Source of the DNA: Rhodospirillales bacterium 70-18
Lineage (GTDB): Bacteria > Pseudomonadota > Alphaproteobacteria > Acetobacterales > Acetobacteraceae
Assembly: GCA_001899585.1 (NCBI GenBank)
Contig: MKWE01000051.1
Coordinates: forward strand, 78,991 to 142,990
Direction: 5' to 3'
Length of the DNA stretch: 64,000 bases
Positions 44,685 through 53,581 of this stretch are shown here, piece after piece. The notes beneath the pieces were generated by a model. It was not told where the DNA came from and did no database searches. It saw nothing but the letters and a program-made list of their open reading frames with translations. Position 1 is the first letter of the stretch. Every line of letters starts with the position of its first letter. Position numbers and translations under genes: made by a program.

Positions 44685-45878
44685 ATGCAATTCGATCTGA
44701 CGCCGCGACAAGCGGCGCTGAAGGCCCTCGCCCGCCAACTGGCCGAGGACGTGATCGCCCCCCGCGCGGCCGCGATCGACCGGGACGAGCAATACCCGTG
44801 GGACAACGTCGCCGCCCTGCGGCAGGCCGGGCTGATGGGCTACACCATCCCGGCCGAATACGGCGGCGGCGGCGGCAGCTTCCTGGATGCCGCGATCATC
44901 GTGGAAGAGATGGCCCGCGTCTGCGGCGTCACCGGGCGGATCGCGGTGGAGGCCAACATGGGCGCCATCTCGGCGGTGATGCGCTACGGCACCCCGGTGC
45001 AGAAGCGGCTGGCCGCCGGCCTGGTGCTGGCGGGCGACAAGCCGGCGATCTGCATCACCGAGCCGGAGGCGGGCTCGGCCGCCACCGAGATGACCACACG
45101 CGCCGACCGCCGGGGCGACCGCTGGGTGGTCAACGGCCGCAAGCACTGGATCACCGGCGGCGGCGTGTCCAAGCTGCACCTGATCTTCGCCCGCGCCTTC
45201 GAGGCGGACGGGCGGGAGCGCGGCATCGCCGGCTTCCTGGCGCTGGCCGGCACGCCGGGGCTGACCGTGGGCCGGCGCGAGCCGACCATGGGGTTGCGCG
45301 GCATCCCGGAGACCGAGATGCTGTTCGAGAACCTGGAAATCCCCGACGACATGGTGCTGAGCGCCGCGGGCGATGGCGCCGGCGGCTTCGCCGGGCTGAT
45401 GAACGCCTATAATAGCCAGCGCGTGGGCGCCGCCGCCGTCGCGCTGGGGCTGGCGCAGGGGGCGTTCGAGCATGCGCTGCGCTGGATGAAGGAGCGCCAC
45501 CAGTTCGGCCGCCCGATCGCCGAGTTCCAGGGGCTGCAATGGATGCTGGCCGACATGGCGATCCAGCTCAACGCCGCCCGCCTGTCCATCCACGCCGCCG
45601 CCGCCAGCGCCGACCCGTTCCCCGACGCGCTGCTGGCCGCCCAGGCCAAGGTGTTCGCCTCGGAAATGGCGATCAAGGTGACCAACGACGCATTGCAGAT
45701 GTTCGGCGCGCGCGGCTATTCGCGCGACCTGCCGATGGAGCGGATCGCCCGCGACGCCCGCATGTTCACCATCGGCGGCGGCACCGCGCAGGTGCTGCGC
45801 ACCATGATCGCCGGGCGCGTGCTGGGCTGGAAACTGCCGCAAACCCGCCAGGGCGTGGCCCGGCTGGCCGCCGAATAG
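44685..45878 (+). CDS. Acyl-CoA dehydrogenase-fold enzyme without the catalytic Glu; 3-sulfinopropanoyl-CoA desulfinase-like
   Basis: 397 aa with FAD-binding features ITEPEAGSAATE, WITGGG and a C-terminal QMFGARGYSRDLPMERIARD. The usual catalytic Glu in Y-E-G-T is Gly365 (GGGT), and the alternative helix-G position is Gln245 (NSQRVG). Arg85 stands in VTGRIAVEAN. From memory, 3-sulfinopropanoyl-CoA desulfinase (Acd of Advenella) also lacks the Glu, with Gln and Gly at matching positions and an essential Arg, so this gene may encode that activity. An ordinary dehydrogenase is less likely. Confidence 0.7.
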   Translation: MQFDLTPRQAALKALARQLAEDVIAPRAAAIDRDEQYPWDNVAALRQAGLMGYTIPAEYGGGGGSFLDAAIIVEEMARVCGVTGRIAVEANMGAISAVMRYGTPVQKRLAAGLVLAGDKPAICITEPEAGSAATEMTTRADRRGDRWVVNGRKHWITGGGVSKLHLIFARAFEADGRERGIAGFLALAGTPGLTVGRREPTMGLRGIPETEMLFENLEIPDDMVLSAAGDGAGGFAGLMNAYNSQRVGAAAVALGLAQGAFEHALRWMKERHQFGRPIAEFQGLQWMLADMAIQLNAARLSIHAAAASADPFPDALLAAQAKVFASEMAIKVTNDALQMFGARGYSRDLPMERIARDARMFTIGGGTAQVLRTMIAGRVLGWKLPQTRQGVARLAAE

Positions 45879-45971
45879 GCGCGCCCCCTTGCCAAGCGGG
45901 GCGAGTCGGACGATGTAGCCAGAACAGGACCGACGCGGTCCGCTTTGCCGCTGCAACCCAGGACACCCGCA

Positions 45972-46529
45972 ATGTTCATCGAGACCGAAGGCACCCCGAA
46001 CCCCGCCACCCTGAAATTCCTGCCGGGGCGCGACGTGATGGGCGCCGGCACCGCCGATTTCGCCGGCCCCGACACGGCCGGGCGCAGCCCGCTGGCCGGC
46101 GCGATTTTCGCGCTGCCGGGCGTGACCCGCGTGTTCCTGGGTGGCGATTTCATCACCGTCACCAAATCCGAAGACACCGCCTGGCAGGCTTTGAAGCCGC
46201 AGGTGCTTGGCGCGATCATGGAGCATTTCGTGGCCGGCCGCCCGGTGATCGAGGGCGACGAGGCGGCGATGGATGAGGATGTCGGGCCGGAGGACGCGGA
46301 AATCGTGGCCCAGATCAAGGAGTTGCTGGACACCCGGGTGCGCCCGGCGGTGGCCGGCGATGGCGGCGACATCGTGTTCCGCGGCTATCGCGACGGCGTG
46401 GTGCGGCTGCATATGCAGGGCGCATGCAGCGGTTGCCCCTCCTCTTCCGCCACTTTGAAGCACGGAATCGAGAATATGCTGCGCCATTACGTGCCGGAAG
46501 TGCAGCGTGTGGAGCAGGTTCTGGCCTGA
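45972..46529 (+). CDS. NfuA-like Fe-S cluster scaffold/carrier (Nfu N-terminal + NifU domain)
   Basis: 185 aa. The N-terminal Nfu domain shows MFIETEGTPNPATLKFLPG and the C-terminal NifU-like domain IKELLDTRVRPAVAGDGGDI and GACSGCPSSSATLK with the CxxC cluster ligands. It delivers 4Fe-4S clusters to client proteins. The start is MFIETE, the usual first residues of the family. Confidence 0.92.
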   Translation: MFIETEGTPNPATLKFLPGRDVMGAGTADFAGPDTAGRSPLAGAIFALPGVTRVFLGGDFITVTKSEDTAWQALKPQVLGAIMEHFVAGRPVIEGDEAAMDEDVGPEDAEIVAQIKELLDTRVRPAVAGDGGDIVFRGYRDGVVRLHMQGACSGCPSSSATLKHGIENMLRHYVPEVQRVEQVLA

Positions 46530-46552
46530 AAACAACCGCCGCGGCCGGGTGC

Positions 46553-46580
46553 TTGACAGCCTGGATGGGCATCATATGTA
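46553..46580 (+). promoter_or_regulatory. Predicted sigma-70-like promoter
   Basis: TTGACA at 46553-46558 and TATGTA at 46575-46580, 16 bp apart, 40 bp before the RutE-like start codon. Confidence 0.5.
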
Positions 46581-46619
46581 TGCCTCATCATTGTTCGATA
46601 TCGAAGGAAAGACCCGGCC

Positions 46620-47204
46620 ATGGCCCTCGACGATGCCGCCCTCGACGCGCTGTTCCGCAGCGCGCGCACCCATAATGCCTGGACCGACCAGGCCGTTACC
46701 GACGACGAGCTGCGCGCGCTGTACGACCTGCTGAAGTTCGGCCCGACCTCGGCCAACGCCTCGCCGGCGCGCTTCCTGTTCCTGCGCACGCCGGAGGCCA
46801 AGCAGAAGCTGAAGTCGGCGCTGTCGGCGGGCAACATGGAAAAGACCATGGCCGCCCCGGTCACCGTGATCGTGGCGCATGACCCGAAATTCTACGACTA
46901 CCTGCCCCGCCTGTTCCCGCATGCCGATGCGCGCGCCTGGTTCGCCGGCAATGCCGAACTGGCCGAGGAGACGGCGTTCCGCAACGGCACCCTGCAGGGC
47001 GCCTATCTGATCCTGGCGGCGCGCGCGCTGGGGCTGGATGCCGGGCCGATGTCCGGCTTCGACCGGGCGAAGGTGGACGAGTTGTTCCTGGACGATCGCG
47101 GCTGGAAGTCCAACTTCCTGGTCAATCTGGGCCATGGCGACCCGGCCGGGCTGTTCGAGCGCTCGCCGCGGTTGTATTTCGACGAGGCCGCTATCCTCCT
47201 GTAA
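46620..47204 (+). CDS. Malonic semialdehyde reductase RutE-like nitroreductase
   Basis: 194 aa. [66 protein letters not shown] and [10 protein letters not shown] follow the RutE/YdfG-type FMN-dependent reductase family, which reduces malonic semialdehyde to 3-hydroxypropionate. No other rut gene is nearby, so its role may be general aldehyde or nitro reduction. Confidence 0.85.
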   Translation: MALDDAALDALFRSARTHNAWTDQAVTDDELRALYDLLKFGPTSANASPARFLFLRTPEAKQKLKSALSAGNMEKTMAAPVTVIVAHDPKFYDYLPRLFPHADARAWFAGNAELAEETAFRNGTLQGAYLILAARALGLDAGPMSGFDRAKVDELFLDDRGWKSNFLVNLGHGDPAGLFERSPRLYFDEAAILL

Positions 47205-47265
47205 TATTTGGTGCCTGGAGTGCCCCCGCTGGCGCATCGGCGAGGGTCGCGATAGGCTCGCCGGC

Positions 47266-47925
47266 ATGCGAATCCTGGCACTCGACGCGGCGCTGGCCCG
47301 CTGTTCCGCCGCCGTCTGGGCCGACGGTGTCGTCCTGGCCGAGCAGGCGGCGCCGGGTGGGCGCGGCCATGCCGCCCTGCTGGCGCCGATGGCCGGGGCG
47401 GTGCTGGCGGCCGCCGGCCTGCCGGCCACGGCGCTGGACGGCGTGGTGGTGACGGTGGGACCGGGCAGCTTCACCGGGCTGCGCGCGGCGATCGCGCTGG
47501 CCCAGGGCATCGCCGCCGGGGCGGGCGTGGCGGTGCAGGGCGTGACGGTGGCCGAGGCGCTGGCCGAGATGGCAGGCCCCGCGCTGGACGGCCGCGCCCT
47601 GTGGGTGGCCATCGACAGCCGGCGAGGGCGCATCTTCCTGGACCGCGACGGCACCCCCGTGCCCACCGACCTGAACGCGCTGCCGCGGGCCGAGGGCCGG
47701 GTGGCGGTGGCCGGCGATGCCGCCATCGAGGTGGCGGCCCGGCTGGCGGCGCGCGGCAGCGACGTGATGCTGACCGATGCGCGCCTGCCGCTGGCCCGCC
47801 ATGTGGCCGCCGTGGGCGCCCGCCGCCTGGCCGGCACACTGCCGCCCTGCCCGGCCCAGCCGCTCTATGTCGATCCGCCCGAGGCGAAGCTGCCGGCCGG
47901 CGGATTGCGCCCGCCACCGGCCTGA
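47266..47925 (+). CDS. tsaB: tRNA threonylcarbamoyladenosine biosynthesis protein TsaB
   Basis: 219 aa. MRILALDAALARCSAAVW, GRGHAALLAPM, TVGPGSFTGLRAAIALAQG and VAIDSRRGRIFL are the family hallmarks. It partners TsaD in making t6A37 in tRNAs. rimI follows 5 bp after the stop, a common pairing. Confidence 0.93.
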   Translation: MRILALDAALARCSAAVWADGVVLAEQAAPGGRGHAALLAPMAGAVLAAAGLPATALDGVVVTVGPGSFTGLRAAIALAQGIAAGAGVAVQGVTVAEALAEMAGPALDGRALWVAIDSRRGRIFLDRDGTPVPTDLNALPRAEGRVAVAGDAAIEVAARLAARGSDVMLTDARLPLARHVAAVGARRLAGTLPPCPAQPLYVDPPEAKLPAGGLRPPPA

Positions 47926-47930
47926 CCGGC

Positions 47931-48389
47931 GTGGCCGAACCGGAGTTGCGCGAGGCGACCCCGCTGCACGCCGCCGCCCTGGCGGCCATCCATGCCGCCA
48001 GTTTTCCGCCGCGCGAGCGCTGGGGGGCGGATGCGATGGCGCTGCAACTGGGGCTGCCGGGGGCTTTCGGCCTGATCGACCCGGCCGGCGGCATGGTCCT
48101 GGCGCGGGTGGCCGCCGACGAGGCCGAGATCCTGACCCTGGCGGTGGCCCCCGCGCTGCGCCGGCAGGGCCGCGCCCGCGCGCTGCTGGAGGCGGCGGCG
48201 GCGCGCGCTGCGCGGGCCGGTGCCGCCGCGCTGTTCCTGGAGGTGTCGGCGGCCAACGCCGCGGCACGAGCGCTGTACGAAAGCTGCGGCTTCGCGCGCG
48301 TCGGTTTACGGACTCGTTACTATTCCGATGGCGCGGATGCGCTGGTGATGCGCCGCCCGCTCAGCCCCGGCGCAGCAGCAGCCGGGTGA
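47931..48389 (+). CDS. rimI: RimI-like ribosomal protein N-acetyltransferase
   Basis: 152 aa GNAT. HAASFPPRERWGADAM, EILTLAVAPALRRQGRARALLEAA (acetyl-CoA loop R-x-x-G-R) and LEVSAANAAARALYESCGF match RimI, which acetylates S18 and other N-termini. Start GTG at 47931, the first start after tsaB; the frame open further upstream is a tsaB shadow. Its end overlaps the tusA end by 29 bp. Confidence 0.88.
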   Translation: MAEPELREATPLHAAALAAIHAASFPPRERWGADAMALQLGLPGAFGLIDPAGGMVLARVAADEAEILTLAVAPALRRQGRARALLEAAAARAARAGAAALFLEVSAANAAARALYESCGFARVGLRTRYYSDGADALVMRRPLSPGAAAAG

Positions 48390-48615
48390 TGCCGTCCGGG
48401 CCGGTGTGCTGGTCCAGCACCGTATGGCCCTGTTCCATTGCGGTACGTGGAACATTGCGCAGTGGTTCTTCGCCGCGCAACAGGACCAGCAACGTCTGTC
48501 CGGGCGACAGGCGGTCCAACGCCAGTCGTGTACGAACGAAGGTCATCGGGCATAGTTCGGCGGTGATATCGAGCGTCCTGTCGGGCGCGCTGGTCTGCTC
48601 ATTGGTCTTTGGCAT
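48361..48615 (-). CDS. TusA-family sulfurtransferase
   Basis: 84 aa. The active-site Cys is in TLDITAELCPMTFVRTRLAL (the CPxP-type motif here being CPMT), followed by GQTLLVLLRGEEPL. It is a persulfide carrier. Whether it acts in tRNA thiolation, Mo cofactor or another sulfur route is unclear; a MOSC protein is at the other end of the window but not linked. Confidence 0.88.
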   Translation of the reverse strand: MPKTNEQTSAPDRTLDITAELCPMTFVRTRLALDRLSPGQTLLVLLRGEEPLRNVPRTAMEQGHTVLDQHTGPDGITRLLLRRG

Positions 48616-48647
48616 GACTGGCCTGTTGTGTCCTGTCGAAATATCCG

Positions 48648-48677
48648 TTGCGAAACGGGGGGTGCGGCACCTATATG
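48648..48677 (+). promoter_or_regulatory. Predicted promoter of the MucR gene
   Basis: TTGCGA at 48648-48653 and TATATG at 48672-48677, 18 bp apart, 31 bp before the start codon. MucR regulators often repress themselves. Confidence 0.4.
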
Positions 48678-48708
48678 AACCAAGTCTTACGAGTCGAAAG
48701 GGAAAACG

Positions 48709-49122
48709 ATGGCTGATAATTCGCAGGATCCGGATGTGCTGGGATTGACCGCACAGATCGTGTCGGCGCACGTCTCCAACAACTCCATCACGCCGGATGC
48801 GCTCCCGGCGCTGATCCAGGAGGTGTACCGCACCCTGTCCAGCGTTGGCCGCGAACCGGTCCAGCCGGACAAGCCGCAGCCCGCCGTTCCGGTGAAGAAG
48901 TCGGTGTTTCCCGACCATATCATTTGCCTGGAAGACGGCAAGAAGCTGAAAATGCTGAAGCGGCACCTGAAGACCGCCTATAACATGACGCCCGAGCAGT
49001 ATCGCGAGCGCTGGGGCTTGGCGCCGGACTATCCGATGGTCGCCCCGAACTACGCCCGCCACCGCTCCTCGCTGGCCAAGAAGATCGGCCTGGGCACCAA
49101 GCCGCGCGCCCGCGGCAAGTAG
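48709..49122 (+). CDS. mucR: MucR/Ros family transcriptional regulator
   Basis: 137 aa. Helical N-terminus (DVLGLTAQIVSAHVSNNSI) needed for oligomerization, then the zinc-finger-like region FPDHIICLEDGKKLKMLKRHLKTAYNMTPEQYRERWGL and a basic tail. The finger reads Cys-x10-Lys... His, so the first Cys of the canonical Cys2His2 is absent, as in many MucR. It binds AT-rich sites and controls surface polysaccharide and cell-cycle genes in alphaproteobacteria. Confidence 0.92.
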   Translation: MADNSQDPDVLGLTAQIVSAHVSNNSITPDALPALIQEVYRTLSSVGREPVQPDKPQPAVPVKKSVFPDHIICLEDGKKLKMLKRHLKTAYNMTPEQYRERWGLAPDYPMVAPNYARHRSSLAKKIGLGTKPRARGK

Positions 49123-49142
49123 CCGCACCGGCCGGCGTTTTC

Positions 49143-49173
49143 CCGCCTCCTCGGGCGCCGTCCGGGGAGGCGG
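49143..49173 (+). terminator. Terminator-like hairpin downstream of mucR
   Basis: 12-bp arms (49143-49154 and 49162-49173) with one G-T pair and a 7-nt loop, 20 bp after the mucR stop. No T-run follows. The rest of the gap to the fur start (about 240 bp) holds no supported gene. Confidence 0.5.
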
Positions 49174-49414
49174 CTCGTTGCCCCGCGCGGCCCGCTCCGG
49201 CCGTGCCTGTGTCGCGCATCTGCCACCGCCCCGCCACCCCCCATGGGGCCTCACCCCGGGGCCGCGCATTGGACAGGCCGCCCTCCAATCGGCTACGCAC
49301 TGCCACCTGGCTTACAGGCGGCAGCGCGCGCCCCTGGCCGCCGGACGGATGACGCCCCGCGCCAGCGGGGCGCGGGCAGCGTCCCCCCTGAGCACGGGGG
49401 CATTTGGGGATCGG

Positions 49415-49921
49415 ATGGAAAGCCGAATCGAGCGCCTGTGCGTCGAACGGGGCCTCAAGATGACCGGCCAGCGCCGAGTGATCGCGCGCGTGCTGTCAGA
49501 GGCCGCCGACCACCCCGATGTCGAAGAATTGTACCGTCGCGCCGCCGCCCTGGATGCCCGCATCTCGATCGCCACCGTCTACCGCACCGTGCGGCTGCTG
49601 GAGGAGCAGGGCATCCTGGAACGCCGCGATTTCGGCGGCGGCCGCGCCCGCTACGAGCCCAGCGAGCACGGCCACCACTACCACCTGATCGACGTGCAGA
49701 CCGGCCGGGTGATCGAGTTCGCCGATGCCGCGCACGAGCGCATGGTGGCCGCCATCGCCGCCCGGCTGGGGTTCGACCTGGTGTCCCACCGGCTGGAGCT
49801 GTTCGGCCGCCGCCGCGAGGCGCCCACCGAAGCCGGCGCCGACGCGCCGGCCACGGCGCATGACGAGCCGGCGCCGGCGCCCGGCCAGGGAAACGGCCAG
49901 GGAAACGGGGTCACGCGATGA
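49415..49921 (+). CDS. fur: Fur family ferric-uptake-type regulator
   Basis: 168 aa. Winged helix LKMTGQRRVIARVLSEA ... ISIATVYRTVRLLEEQGI, then the metal-binding core EPSEHGHHYHLIDVQTGRVIEFAD. The usual CxxC of the dimerization domain is replaced by DVQT, as in alphaproteobacterial Fur. It has a Gly/Asn-rich tail. The start MESRIER was chosen; a frame open far upstream is an artefact. Its stop overlaps the next gene by 4 bp (ATGA). Confidence 0.88.
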   Translation: MESRIERLCVERGLKMTGQRRVIARVLSEAADHPDVEELYRRAAALDARISIATVYRTVRLLEEQGILERRDFGGGRARYEPSEHGHHYHLIDVQTGRVIEFADAAHERMVAAIAARLGFDLVSHRLELFGRRREAPTEAGADAPATAHDEPAPAPGQGNGQGNGVTR

Positions 49922-50742
49922 ACACCGACCGGGCGCCGGACCGAACCGACCCGGGCTTCGGCGAATTGCGCGCCGGCAACCTGGGCGTGCGCATCGCCAC
50001 CGCGGCGTGGGAGGTGGAGGCCGGGCAGGCGCTGCGCTACACCGTGTTCTACGACGAGATGGGCGCCCGGCCGGATGCCGCCGCCCTGGCCAGCCACCGC
50101 GACAGCGATGTCTATGATGCCGTGGCCGACCACCTGCTGGTGGTGGACCATGCGCGCGGCCCCGGGCCGGAGGGCGTGGTGGGCACCTACCGCCTGATCC
50201 GCGCCGCCGCCGCCGCGCGGATCGGCCGGTTCTACTCGGCGGCGGAATACGATATCGGCCCGGTGCTGGCCTTCCCCGGTGAGGTTCTGGAACTCGGCCG
50301 CTCCTGCGTGCACCGCGACTACCGCGGCCGCGTGGCGATGCAACTGCTGTGGCGCGGCATCGCCGCCTATGTGTTCCGGCACAATATCGACCTGATGTTC
50401 GGCTGCGCCAGCCTGCCCGGCACCGACCCGGACGCGCTGGCCACCGAGCTGACCTATCTCTACCACCACCACCTGGCGCCGCCGGCGATCCGCCCGCGCG
50501 CGCTGGCGGACCGCTATGTGGACATGCGCCGGCTGGACCCGTCGCTGATCGACGCGCGGCGGGCGCTGACGCGGCTGCCGCCGCTGGTCAAGGGCTATCT
50601 GCGCCTGGGCGGCTTCGTCGGCGACGGCGCGGTGGTGGATACGCAGTTCAACACCACCGACGTGGCGGTGGTGGTCAAGACCGATCTGGTGACCAGCAAA
50701 TACCTGCGCCACTACGAGCGCGAACGGCCGGACGAGGCGTAG
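49918..50742 (+). CDS. OlsB-like N-acyltransferase (ornithine lipid synthesis)
   Basis: 274 aa, Acetyltransf_5 type. [37 protein letters not shown] (split by motif), EVLELGRSCVHRDYRG and PLVKGYLRLGGFVGDGAVVD are the family marks. OlsB puts a 3-hydroxyacyl chain on ornithine to make lyso-ornithine lipid, often under phosphate limitation. Translational coupling to fur suggests iron-responsive control. An olsA-like partner is not in the window. Confidence 0.82.
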   Translation: MNTDRAPDRTDPGFGELRAGNLGVRIATAAWEVEAGQALRYTVFYDEMGARPDAAALASHRDSDVYDAVADHLLVVDHARGPGPEGVVGTYRLIRAAAAARIGRFYSAAEYDIGPVLAFPGEVLELGRSCVHRDYRGRVAMQLLWRGIAAYVFRHNIDLMFGCASLPGTDPDALATELTYLYHHHLAPPAIRPRALADRYVDMRRLDPSLIDARRALTRLPPLVKGYLRLGGFVGDGAVVDTQFNTTDVAVVVKTDLVTSKYLRHYERERPDEA

Positions 50743-51702
50743 ATGACGCGATTCAACGTGGTGATGACCGCCCCGCGCCTGGCGGCGGAAGCGGTCGCGG
50801 TGCTGGAGCGGGCCGGCTGCGCGGTGCACTACATGCCCCCTTACCCGTCCGCCGAGGCGGTGGCCGCGCGCACCGCCGAGGTGCAGGCTGACGCCATCCT
50901 GACCCGCCAGGGCGCGGTGAGCGCCGCGGCGATGGATGCCTCGCCGCGATTGCGCATCGTCGCCCGGCACGGCGTGGGGGTGGACGACGTGGACCTGGCG
51001 GCGGCGCGGGCGCGCGGGCTGCTGGTGACCCGCGCGCCCGGCTCCAACACCGCCGCCGTGGCCGAGCACACGCTGACGCTGGTGCTGGCGCTGGCCAAGG
51101 ACCTGCGCCCGCTGGGGGTGGCGATCGCCGATGGCGCCTGGCGCGGCGGGGCCACCAAGGTGCGCGACATCGCCGGGCTGCGGCTCGGCCTGCTGGGCTT
51201 CGGCGCGATCGGGCAGGCGGTGGCCGCCCTGGCGCGGCCGTTCGGCATGGCGGTGGCGGCGTTCGATCCGATGGCCGACCCGGCCGCCTTCGGCGCGGTG
51301 CGACGGGCCGACACGCTGGCAGCCCTGCTGGCGCAGACCGACGCGCTCTCGGTGCATTGCCCGTATTCGCCGGCCACCCGGCACATCGTGGACGCCGCCG
51401 CCCTGGCCGCCATGCCGGCGGGCGGCTACGTGGTCAACACCGCGCGCGGCGGCATCGTGGACGAGGCGGCGCTGCTGGCGGCGCTGGAATCGGGCCATCT
51501 CGCCGGCGCGGGGCTGGATGTGTTCGAGGTAGAGCCGCCGCCGGCGGACCATCCGCTGCGCCGCCACCCGCGCGTGCTGGTCACGCCGCACGTGGCCGGG
51601 GTGACCGACGGCTCGCTGGTCAACATGGGGGTGATGGCGGCGGAGTGCATCGCTGCCGCGCTGACCGGGGGCGTGGTGCCGGCCGAACGGATCGTCGCCT
51701 AA
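50743..51702 (+). CDS. D-2-hydroxyacid dehydrogenase (phosphoglycerate dehydrogenase-like)
   Basis: 319 aa. NAD-binding GLLGFGAIGQAVA, Arg in NTARGGIVDEAAL, Glu in LDVFEVEPP and His in VTPHVAGVT are the catalytic set. Start directly abuts the OlsB-like stop. Substrate is not determinable. Confidence 0.88.
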   Translation: MTRFNVVMTAPRLAAEAVAVLERAGCAVHYMPPYPSAEAVAARTAEVQADAILTRQGAVSAAAMDASPRLRIVARHGVGVDDVDLAAARARGLLVTRAPGSNTAAVAEHTLTLVLALAKDLRPLGVAIADGAWRGGATKVRDIAGLRLGLLGFGAIGQAVAALARPFGMAVAAFDPMADPAAFGAVRRADTLAALLAQTDALSVHCPYSPATRHIVDAAALAAMPAGGYVVNTARGGIVDEAALLAALESGHLAGAGLDVFEVEPPPADHPLRRHPRVLVTPHVAGVTDGSLVNMGVMAAECIAAALTGGVVPAERIVA

Positions 51703-51706
51703 CGCC

Positions 51707-52681
51707 ATGGCCAGCCGCGTCGCCGTGCTGGTGCTGGCGCACGCGACGGAGCCGCTGCAATACCTGCTGGACGTGCTGGACCGGCGCTTCGCGGTGTTCA
51801 TCCACCTGGACGCCAAGGGGCCGGACGGCGCCGCGCTGCGCCTGCCGCCGAATGCGCGGCTGGTGGCCCGCCCGGTGCCGGTGTTCTGGGGCGGCTGGTC
51901 GATGATGCGGGCGACGCTGCTGCTGATCGAGGCGGCGATGGCGGCCGGGCCGTTCGAGCGGCTGGCGCTGGTCAGCGGCGACAGCCTGCCGGTGCGTGGG
52001 GCGGATGCGCTGGAGGCGGCGCTGCGCGCGCCCGGCGTGGAATATATCGAGCTGATGGACGTGCAGGACGACCCGAGCCTGGCCGGTGCCGCGATGCAGG
52101 CGGCGATCGACCGGCATGGCTGGGTGCAACCCTGGCGGTTCCACAACGCGGTGCACTGGGACCATGTGCTGCTGAACCCCACCGCCGCCGAGGCCGCCGC
52201 CGCGCAGTTCGGCGTGCCGCGCGAGCGGATGGACTGGATTCGCGGGGAGGCGCAGCGCGCGGTGGCCGGGGTGCTGGCCGAGCTGCCGCCGCGCCCGCCG
52301 CTGTTCCGCCGCCTCTGCTACGGCACGCAATGGTGGGCGCTGAGCCGGCCGGTGCTGGCCGCCCTGCTGCCGACGCTGCGCCGGCCGGAGGTGCACGCCT
52401 ATTTCCGCCACATGCAGGCGCCGGACGAGCACATGATCCAGACCGTGCTGGGCAACCGGGCGGACCTGCTGGGCGGGCGGGTGCTGGCGGGCACGCCGAT
52501 GTTCGCCGACCACGCGCGTCGCGCCGCCGGGCAGGACACGCTGGACGCCGCCGGCTTCCGCGCCGCCGCCGGGCTGGGGGCGCAGATCCTGTTCGCGCGC
52601 AAGTTCGCCCCGGCGGCGGCGCCGGAGGTGGCGGGCGCGATCGCCGCCGGGCGGTACGAGGCGGACATCCTCGGCGGCTGA
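51707..52681 (+). CDS. GT14 (beta-1,6-N-acetylglucosaminyltransferase/xylosyltransferase-like) glycosyltransferase
   Basis: 324 aa. VLVLAHATEPLQYLLDVL, the V-F-I-H-L-D-A-K motif, RLALVSGDSLPVR and YGTQWWALSRP match the core-2/I-branching family (GT14). The donor may be UDP-GlcNAc or UDP-xylose. It is followed by a sulfotransferase and a flavin monooxygenase gene, suggesting surface glycan building and decoration. Confidence 0.82.
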   Translation: MASRVAVLVLAHATEPLQYLLDVLDRRFAVFIHLDAKGPDGAALRLPPNARLVARPVPVFWGGWSMMRATLLLIEAAMAAGPFERLALVSGDSLPVRGADALEAALRAPGVEYIELMDVQDDPSLAGAAMQAAIDRHGWVQPWRFHNAVHWDHVLLNPTAAEAAAAQFGVPRERMDWIRGEAQRAVAGVLAELPPRPPLFRRLCYGTQWWALSRPVLAALLPTLRRPEVHAYFRHMQAPDEHMIQTVLGNRADLLGGRVLAGTPMFADHARRAAGQDTLDAAGFRAAAGLGAQILFARKFAPAAAPEVAGAIAAGRYEADILGG

Positions 52682-52747
52682 GCCGCTTGCGCGGGCGGCG
52701 CCGGAACTGGCAATGTCGGCAAGGATTTCGCAGGGATATCGTGCCGC

Positions 52748-53581
52748 ATGCTCGGAACTCTGGTCCGCAACGATCTGCGGTTCGTGGCGGTCTGTTCGTT
52801 CGGGCGCAGCGGCAGCAGCTACCTGATGGCGCTGCTCCAGGCGGCCGGCGTGCAGGTCGCCGACGCCATGCCGTTCGAGGATCGAGCGTTGCAGATCAGC
52901 TTCATCCGCTGGCTGGCCGGCGAGATGGAGGCGGCGGGGCCGGCGGCGAACCTCGCGGTGGCCGGGGCCTTCGGCGCGGAATACTACAGCACGATGCTGG
53001 AAGGCGCCGCCGACCCGGCGGAGTGCGAGGCGCGGCTGGAGACCCGCCTCGCGGCCATGCGCGGCGGCTGGTTCGCCGAGAAAGTCATCGGCACCGAATT
53101 GCTGCGCATGATGCTCGCCTTCGACCGGCGCGACCGCATCCGGCCGATCTACCTGCTGCGCGACCCCAGGGACATCTTCATCTCCGCCAAGCAGTTCAAC
53201 GCGCGCCGCGGCTTTCGCAGCTTCGCCGATGACGGCGACGACCGGCAGATGCTCCACACCATCTGCCGGTTCCAGAGCGAGCAGCTCTGGGTTCACGCGC
53301 GCAGCGGCGGATTGCTGATCCATTACGAGGACCTTGTCGCCCGGCGCGAACAGACCATCGTGAGCGTGCTCCGCCATCTCGGCCACGAGGCGATCACCAC
53401 CGCCAGGGTGGCGGCCATCCGCACCCATGTGCCGGTGGGTGGTGAGGCGGTGCGCGGGCACATGACCAGCGCCACCGCGCAGCAGAGCATCCGCCGATGG
53501 GAGGCGCCGGAGGGTGCCCCCTATCGCGCCCTGTTCGCCGAGGCGACGGCCGCGCTGAACGCCTCGGGCTATGCCGGCTGA
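52748..53581 (+). CDS. Sulfotransferase family protein
   Basis: 277 aa. The PAPS 5'-phosphosulfate loop SFGRSGSSYLMALL is near the start and the 3'-phosphate-binding LLRDPRDIFISAKQF follows. Both binding motifs are intact. It would sulfate a carbohydrate or lipid, possibly the product of the upstream glycosyltransferase. No PAPS-forming genes are in the window. The last 11 bp overlap the next gene. Confidence 0.85.
   Translation: MLGTLVRNDLRFVAVCSFGRSGSSYLMALLQAAGVQVADAMPFEDRALQISFIRWLAGEMEAAGPAANLAVAGAFGAEYYSTMLEGAADPAECEARLETRLAAMRGGWFAEKVIGTELLRMMLAFDRRDRIRPIYLLRDPRDIFISAKQFNARRGFRSFADDGDDRQMLHTICRFQSEQLWVHARSGGLLIHYEDLVARREQTIVSVLRHLGHEAITTARVAAIRTHVPVGGEAVRGHMTSATAQQSIRRWEAPEGAPYRALFAEATAALNASGYAG

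Noticed and set aside
43137-46535. 1132-codon minus-strand frame across the MFS, acyl-CoA dehydrogenase-like and Nfu genes
   Set aside because: His/Gln/Arg-rich antisense shadow of three recognised genes.
49678-52182. 834-codon minus-strand frame opposite the Fur-to-GT14 genes
   Set aside because: Shadow composition and no recognisable domain, while the plus strand holds complete families.
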